Source of the DNA: Kalaharituber pfeilii
Lineage: Eukaryota; Ascomycota; Pezizomycetes; Pezizales; Pezizaceae
Assembly: GCA_015179045.1 (NCBI GenBank)
Contig: WHUZ01000175.1
Location: 1-51,729 of the forward strand
Reading direction: 5' to 3'
Length of the DNA: 51,729 bases
Position numbers and translations under genes: made by a program. The notes under the pieces were generated by a model. The model saw only the letters and a list, made by a program, of their open reading frames with translations, had not been told where the DNA came from and searched no databases. Shown here piece after piece: positions 46,955 to 51,729 of this stretch (position 1 is the stretch's first letter; the number at the start of each line of letters is the position of its first letter).

Positions 46955-47631
46955 ATGGTTTGCATCAGTTGCATTTCTTCTGTATCATTTCTTCAGGTAT
47001 GTCAACGTTCTTCTTGTTCTTCGGAGGTAGAGGTGGCTGTATCATAGAGTTGCTGCTGGAGGTGATGTTTGTTATGGTGGTGGAGGGAGCGAAGCGCTTA
47101 TTCCTAAGTTTTCCTAATGCATCAGCAATGGAAACTTCTATTAGTTCCAATAGCTTCAACACTCAAGATGACCAGCTAAAAGGTTCTGAACATCTTCAGA
47201 ATGCTAGCAGAATATAAGAAATGAGGATGGGATCGGGGATCTTACTACGTCGTTGAATTCATCGATTTCAGTTAAGAAATCCTGCAATCTACCCCTACTA
47301 CTTATACATCTGAATGTTGCGAACAGCCTTAGCAATGGCTGAGGAGTCCTGGAGAGTTGTACGCAGTAGGGAGGGGGCTTGTAGGATATGACACTGCAGG
47401 GTTAAGATGGAAGGTGAGGGCAGGGCCCTTCAAGTGAAAGGTAAACATGTTGAGGTATTCGACCTGATCCATCGTTGGACTAGGAAAAGAAGGTTATCAA
47501 GCTCCTTAGCATTCCCAGCAAACTTGTCAGAGGAGAGGTCTTCATAGGGGGAGCTGGAGGAGGAGGAGGAGGCAGGCCCCGAGCCATTAACTGACTTATG
47601 GGGACAACGAGGAGGTGGAGAAGACGTCGAA

Positions 47632-47821
47632 TGTCGGCCTCGGCAGGAGCTGCGAGGAGGACGCATTGGATTCGGACTCAGCAGGAGCTGCAAGAAGAGG
47701 TGTCAGATTTCGGGCTTGGCAAGAGCCGCGAGGAGAGCTGTTAGATTTCGGGCTCGGTGGGAGCCGTAAGGAGAGGTGTCAGATTTCAGACTCGGCGGGA
47801 GCAGCAAGGAGGAATACGAGA
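47632..47821 (-). repeat. 38-bp minisatellite in the gag region of G
   Basis: Units start at 47632, 47670, 47708, 47746 and 47784 (plus-strand TTTCGGRCTCGGCRGGAGC..), an exact 38-bp spacing. As 38 is not a multiple of three, copy number changes would shift frame. It produces spurious Arg/Glu-rich frames on the plus strand. Confidence 0.85.
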
Positions 47822-48249
47822 AGGAGGAGCACCAGCACCGCCAGCAGCCGGTGGAAGAAATCCTTCAGAGAAGCTTCCAGGGGAGCCCCCAGGGTCCGAG
47901 TTAGGCCGAGAAGGCTGCACTGGCTGTCATTGTAGTTGCAGAATTGGTACTGGCTGGAATGCTAGCTGCTGCAACATTTGATTACTTATTTTTGCTAGTA
48001 GCTAGGCAACATAGGTTATCGTGTGTTGCAGGTCTTGCTGGCTCTAAGAGAGAGAGGTAGATACATTACCTTGAAATGCTTTTGACATGAGATCTATATA
48101 CTCACAGGCTCAGGCAATTTACCTAGTGTTAGTATTTGCTTGCACATTACAGAGGTTGGCGACATCTTCAGAAAGAGGTCCTCAAAGAAGAGGGGGTGGC
48201 GGATGAGCCTTCCAGTGCTGACGTTGTGAGGTGGGGCTAGTATATGAAG

Positions 48250-48258
48250 TAGCAGTGT
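48250..48258 (-). other. Candidate self-priming primer-binding site of G (ACACTGCTA)
   Basis: Two bases inside the 5' LTR. Nine bases are exactly complementary to TAGCAGTGT in the same 5' LTR (plus-strand ACACTGCTA, 48467-48475), downstream of its TATA position. No tRNA-type TGG site is present. Confidence 0.5.
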
Positions 48259-48260
48259 AA

Positions 48261-48893
48261 TGTTTCGGGGGTGAGAGGCTCAGCTACGCTGGGCCTGGAG
48301 GATAGGTGTTACGACTAAGGAGTATATATGGTGAGCCGGAATGGCTACGGAGGCATATATACGGCGGGCCGAAAGGGCAGCTACTCGGCGTGTAGTACGT
48401 AGCAGAGTGGAGCAGTTCACAGGTGTAGTGAGGGAATGATAGGTTCAGAGTTATAGAGAACTTAGAACACTGCTAGTGTCTTGATTCTTTTAACTATGCT
48501 ATCACCAGCTGGCGTTTGTATAGACTTTAGTACAGTTATACATAACTAGTCAACAAATGAATAAATAACTGGCAACGTAGCAATTCCTTATCAATGCCAA
48601 TACCAGTAGTAATAGACACACATAACAGAAACATGTGAAAATAGTATGGATACAAGATAATGCTATGTACTAGTGCATGTATACATATATTAGCTTTTAA
48701 TCAGCCGAGTGCATGCAAGGTACATGAGTAATCCAGAGATTGTACCATTAATCAATGACACACACTTCCTTAGCACTTCCCTATTCGGGCGAAAATGAAT
48801 TCTAAGCCTAATGGGTGATCAGTCTACTTAAGCAGCATTGGTATTCAGAATAAGTGTTCCACGGGTCGCGTAAGTCTCACCTTAGCTGTAACA
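48261..48893 (-). repeat. 5' LTR of element G (633 bp)
   Basis: Minus-strand start TGTTACAGCTAAGGTG, end CTCACCCCCGAAACA. Same length as the 3' LTR, with dispersed transitions. Carries the palindrome GACACT-AGC-AGTGTT. Confidence 0.9.
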
Positions 48894-48898
48894 ATTTG
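48894..48898. other. Target site duplication of G, right copy (ATTTG)
   Basis: Perfect copy of 42560-42564, confirming the borders of G and its insertion into RT of F. Confidence 0.9.
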
Positions 48899-49793
48899 GC
48901 TGCTTAGGTCTTTTCGAGGAGGTTGGTCATTAGTAGTAGGGGGTATTGGTTTGGGATAGTAAGCTTATTAAACTGCCAATAGTCTATGCATAACTGTAAT
49001 GATACATCCTTTTTCTGAACAAAAAGTATCAGTGCACCGGCCACTGATCGGGACCATCTAATCTTCCCAGTAGGGAGGTGTTCTTCTAAGTATCTCTTCA
49101 GAGCTTCATCTTTCTCCCATGTTGTCTTATATATCAGGCTATTAGATACTTTAGTATTAGGGTCTTTAAGTGGGATTTCATGGTCCCAAGGTCTATAAGG
49201 GGGTAATCAGTAAGCCTGTTCTTCGGAAAAAACTTCCGCTAATGGGAGTACCGTTCGTGTGCATCAATCATTAGCAGTATATCTCCTTCCTCCTACGATT
49301 TCTTATCTAAATCCAAAATAGAAACAGAAGGGAGATTAACAAGCATACAAGGAATCATCAAACCAGAAACATTATGAACTAAACGCCGATTAGGACAATC
49401 CACTGAAAAATCTTTTTCCGATAACCAAGACAATCCCAAAAGAAGTTCCCTATCACCCATGTCTAAACATTCCGTGTCCAAATCTAAAACAATCCCATCT
49501 GTCTTATTTTCATAGGAATCTAAAGCAGTAAGGAAAGAAAAAGAAGTATTAACTACCATCGTTCCTCCTTTTAACAAAGATCTATTACTCTGTCTAACCC
49601 CAATGGGCCTTTCCCTTTTCTTCTATCTAAGTTTCCTACCCAAGTCCAATGACATAGAAGAGGTGGATATACTAGGATCGATAATCACTTTAACCTTAAG
49701 GTTGAGATCTTTGAACTCAATGTTAGTAGCGAGGAGAGGGTGATGTTTGAGAGCTTTGCCGAAGGTGCTGTCGGGGCTCCCTACTCGTTTCCC
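48899..49793 (-). pseudogene. Element F pol, 5' part (protease to RT fingers)
   Basis: From the heptamer at 49793 the -1 frame runs through a 94-codon open protease-like piece (49293-49577: GGTMVVNTSFSFLTALDSYE, CLDMGDRELLLGLSWL). It continues to the RT N terminus ([34 protein letters not shown]) up to the ATTTG site. A one-base deletion near 49241 shifts the frame. The text continues at 42564 with one copy of ATTTG removed. Confidence 0.85.
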
Positions 49794-50852
49794 AACTCGG
49801 GTTCCTCCTTGATGTCTTTGCTGTCAGAGTCTAGCTCAGTGACATAGAGGGTGCCTTGGTCAGTTCACCTTTATTGGTTTTGTTGGGCTCTCTTTATCTG
49901 ATTATCGAGAGTCTTAGTGGTCTCCGCATCTCGCTTTCGCTTATTGTCGCCCTTGGGTTCCATGTATGTCTACCTCAGCCAACAGTCATTTTTCTTCATG
50001 ACCCTTCTATCCACATTTCCCACATTCTCTCCGAGCTTTTTAGTCTTGTTTGATCTGCAGCGGTACGCTGTCATGGTTCCTGAGGTTCTGGGGTATATAG
50101 CATACCAGGAGAGTGGAAGATGATTGGGAAGTTAAGGTGTTAGTATTTTTCCATGAAGGGCCAGAGTAGGTCGAGACTGATAGAGTAGTTGTATACCCGA
50201 TGATCGAAATAGCAAGTAGTTTGAACTCCTTCTAGTTGGTTATCACCCAAAGGTGTTCTGCCATTAGGTTCTGAACTTGAGCCTTGAGATTTAGCATTAC
50301 AATGGCAATGAGAGCTTGATCTAGTATCTTGGCCAGTCAGTTAAGCCTGTCGATCTCTGTGAAGAAGTCAATAATAGTTCCAGTGTGCTTTACCATTTGG
50401 AGTTTTTGTATAGCTTTAGTGGTTTCCTGCGGATTAGAGTATGTGGCCCAAATGAGTGCTTTGGCTTCTGTCCAGGTTACTACTGTGTCCTTGGTATTTC
50501 ACCACTAGTCTGATACTTTTCCCTCTATACATTGGGTAAGCAGGTCGAGTCTAAGTTGATTGCTATTGGCTCTAGTCATCTGGAAGTATGATTGTAGCCA
50601 CTAGAAAAAATCATTAACCTTGTCCCATCTATCATTGAAGGTTGGTATGTTGACTCGGAGTGGGACTTTTGGTTTTTGCTAAGGTGGAGAGGGATCTCTT
50701 GGCAGGGGAGGCTGTCATCTATCAAAGGGAGGTCCGCCACCACCACCACTACAAGGATCTGTAGGAGGGGGTAGGTCACCACTAGGAGGGGCCAGAGGAC
50801 CCAGAGGTACAGCAGGAGAGGCTGGAGGAGTGGTTACAGAGGATCTAGCTAG
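49781..50852 (-). pseudogene. Element F gag, 3' part
   Basis: Reads from the H insertion point (LARSSVTTPPASPAVPLGP) through a proline/glycine linker, VPLRVNIPTFND, the capsid-like core (~50640-50500) and knuckle region (~50010-49950) to GAG TAG at 49781. Linker type agrees with D (LARPSGNTLL) plus a short insertion. Confidence 0.78.
49787..49793 (-). promoter_or_regulatory. Intact-looking -1 frameshift heptamer GGGAAAC in F
   Basis: In gag frame: TTG GGA AAC GAG TAG. This fits X XXY YYZ, the known eukaryotic -1 slippery pattern (GGGAAAC is a known natural site in plant luteovirus-type RNAs). The gag stop is six bases past the heptamer and pol continues in the -1 frame. No clear downstream pseudoknot was worked out by eye. 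Confidence 0.6.
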
Positions 50853-51468
50853 TATTATGGCTAAAGGTATAGACCTACCGAATATTGGGAAGGTACCGCT
50901 GCCGTACCGTTATAAGACTTGCTAAGATGTATCTGATCAATACTAGGTAAGCCGCGGTATACTTTGGTTGTTCGGTGGTTACTTCACAGACATGTGTGTC
51001 AGTTCTTGTACGTACACTGCACTAATACATGCCCGTTGCTTATGGTGCCGGTCACATTGCTTACGTTGCAACCAGTGCCGATTACAATACCTTTACTAAT
51101 AATGCATGATTGCAATATAGATAATGCTTCGCTTGCTTGTTGGTTTTGGAAAGCGGATCTGCGTTATCATATGTTTCTATTATGTTACTGTTTCTATATT
51201 TACTTATCTATTTTACGAGATAGTGTTATCACGTTATGATCATGTTATTAATTGTTGATGAGTCATATATAACAGGTACTTACTATATAAGCCCTAGCTG
51301 CCTGCCATTAGTTATAAAGAATTAAGACACTAGCGGTATCCTAAGTTTTACTCAAACTCTATATTTATTAGGTACCTTTCACCCGCTCTTCTTCATCGCT
51401 CGCTTTTAGCTATACTATAAGTACCGGACCACTACTACTTAGCAACGTTGAAGCGCCTAGTAGTAACA
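50853..51468 (+). repeat. 5' LTR of element H (616 bp)
   Basis: Starts TATTATGGC (TG-to-TA) and ends TAGTAGTAACA. Contains the double 21-bp unit (GCTTATGGTGCCGGTCACATT, then GCTTACGTTGCAACCAGTGCC near 51036-51077), TATA region and AGCGGTAT (51332-51339). Confidence 0.88.
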
Positions 51469-51470
51469 TT

Positions 51471-51478
51471 ACACTGCT
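51471..51478 (+). other. Candidate self-priming primer-binding site of H (ACACTGCT)
   Basis: Identical to the site of G. Its complement AGCAGTGT equals the LTR palindrome arm of A and G; the LTR of H reads AGCGGTAT, two transitions away. Confidence 0.45.
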
Positions 51479-51496
51479 CAACTTCTATTTATCCCT

Positions 51497-51729
51497 ATGC
51501 TCTACGTCCTACTCCTGATCATACTAATTGTATGCCTGATAATTGCTGATGACCACAACCTACTAACCCGCATGCAAGAACTATGAGAGCAAGTTAGTTT
51601 CTACCATGACGAGCTTGCATCGCAGCAATTGCAGCAAGAGCAACTGTACGCCGATATTGAATTTTTGTAGCAAGAGGTTGACGAGGGCTACCGGCTTTGA
51701 CTAGTTACCGACGACCACATCTGCTGACT
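51497..51729 (+). pseudogene. Element H gag, N-terminal part
   Basis: ATG at 51497 opens MLYVLLLIILIVCLIIADDH, then NLLTRMQEL*EQVSFYHDEL and ASQQLQQEQLYADIEFL*QEVDEGY, running off the window. Gln/Glu/Leu spacing suggests a coiled coil. TAG/TGA codons sit where other copies have Trp, Arg or Gln. An alternative start is the internal Met of MQEL. Confidence 0.75.

Larger units (their letters stand above)
46700..48200 (-). pseudogene. Element G gag
   Basis: The 5' part is Gln/Pro-rich (QPVPILQLQ, PPAAGGAGAPPSRIPP), followed by a 38-bp tandem array that shifts frame, then PPPPPAPPMKTSPL and capsid-like text (FLTEIDEFNDVV near 47270, cf. FFTEIDRLN in family 1). The zinc knuckle (46913-46954) is complete: CTKCDKSGHRVTAC. 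A start codon could not be fixed; no hydrophobic leader like that of family 1 was found. Confidence 0.68.
42565..48893 (-). mobile_element. Element G: complete chromovirus of a second family
   Basis: Two 633-bp LTRs flank 5.06 kb, and a perfect ATTTG duplication surrounds it. Gag with CCHC knuckle, protease, RT, RNase H, integrase and chromodomain are recognisable but diverged from family 1. The region 46750-48250 is distinctly richer in G and C than the rest of the window, so G is less mutated or younger. It is dead through stops, frameshifts and an integrase deletion. LTR start (TGTTAYRGCTAAGG) and the first internal bases resemble family 1. Confidence 0.92.
39277..50852 (-). mobile_element. 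Element F: family-1 chromovirus inserted in E, split by G and cut by H
   Basis: F has its 3' LTR at 39277-39882 and pol at 40131-42564 plus 48899-49793, interrupted by G. Its gag 3' part reaches 50852, where H begins. Its 5' end lies beyond the window if H is a complete insertion. Its decay is milder than in A-E: the RT YIDD box, a 202-codon pol piece and the frameshift heptamer are intact. Confidence 0.88.
50853..51729 (+). mobile_element. Element H: family-1 chromovirus, 5' end only (runs off window)
   Basis: The 5' LTR (50853-51468) is followed by the primer-site region and the beginning of gag. It inserted in gag of F; GCTAG (50848-50852) should recur beyond the right edge if the insertion is intact. 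The LTR is the long type. Confidence 0.85.

Noticed and set aside
47615..47981. Arg/Glu/Ala-rich plus-strand frames
   Set aside because: Antisense to the 38-bp minisatellite and Pro-rich gag region of G, in several overlapping frames, as expected from a GC-rich repeat.

Overview
This window is a transposon graveyard from a fungal genome, most likely a filamentous ascomycete. The evidence is short introns of 55-65 bp with GTGAGT/GTAAGT donors in a decayed gene at 1947-3350, Ty3/gypsy chromoviruses with a C-terminal chromodomain, a LINE with an RNase H domain like the fungal Tad group, and heavy C-to-T/G-to-A decay of repeats of the kind made by RIP and methyl-cytosine deamination. A repeat-rich genome such as a truffle relative would fit, but the species cannot be read from the sequence. 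I see no tRNA, rRNA, CRISPR array or clearly intact host gene.

Layout. 1-4527: low-copy DNA with two decayed gene relics (629-947; 1947-3350) and small tandem repeats. 4561-22634: a nested stack of one Ty3/gypsy family (family 1, plus strand). Complete element A (5002-12070, TSD TGAAT) sits in the gag of element B (4561-5001 + 12076-17366). B abuts, and probably sits in, the gag of element C (17367-22634). C also carries a solo LTR of a third family (S, 20928-21584, TSD GCCYT). 22915-32912: a 5'-truncated LINE (RT, RNase H, poly(A)) split by a complete minus-strand family-1 element D (24680-31815, TSD CAGTR). 33462-51729: family-1 element E (plus) is split in its integrase by family-1 element F (minus). 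F is split in its RT by G (42565-48893, a second chromovirus family, TSD ATTTG) and in its gag by H (plus, 50853 to the window end).

Family-1 elements have LTRs of about 595 or 616 bp (TGTTA...TAACA) and a gag of about 770 codons that starts with a hydrophobic leader and ends with a CCHC knuckle. Pol follows in the -1 frame: retropepsin-like region, RT, RNase H, HHCC and DDE integrase, GPY/F module, chromodomain. Measured from a slippery-like heptamer just before the gag stop, pol is exactly 1109 codons in A, B and D, although all three are full of stop codons. No tRNA-type primer site follows the LTR. Instead an 8-9 nt stretch complementary to a site in the LTR, downstream of the TATA box, suggests Tf1-like self-priming.

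None of the elements looks able to encode its full protein set. G keeps the highest GC and most internal repeats and looks youngest or least mutated. Candidates for follow-up are the gag-pol frameshift site, the self-priming site shared by two families, and the hydrophobic Gag leader.
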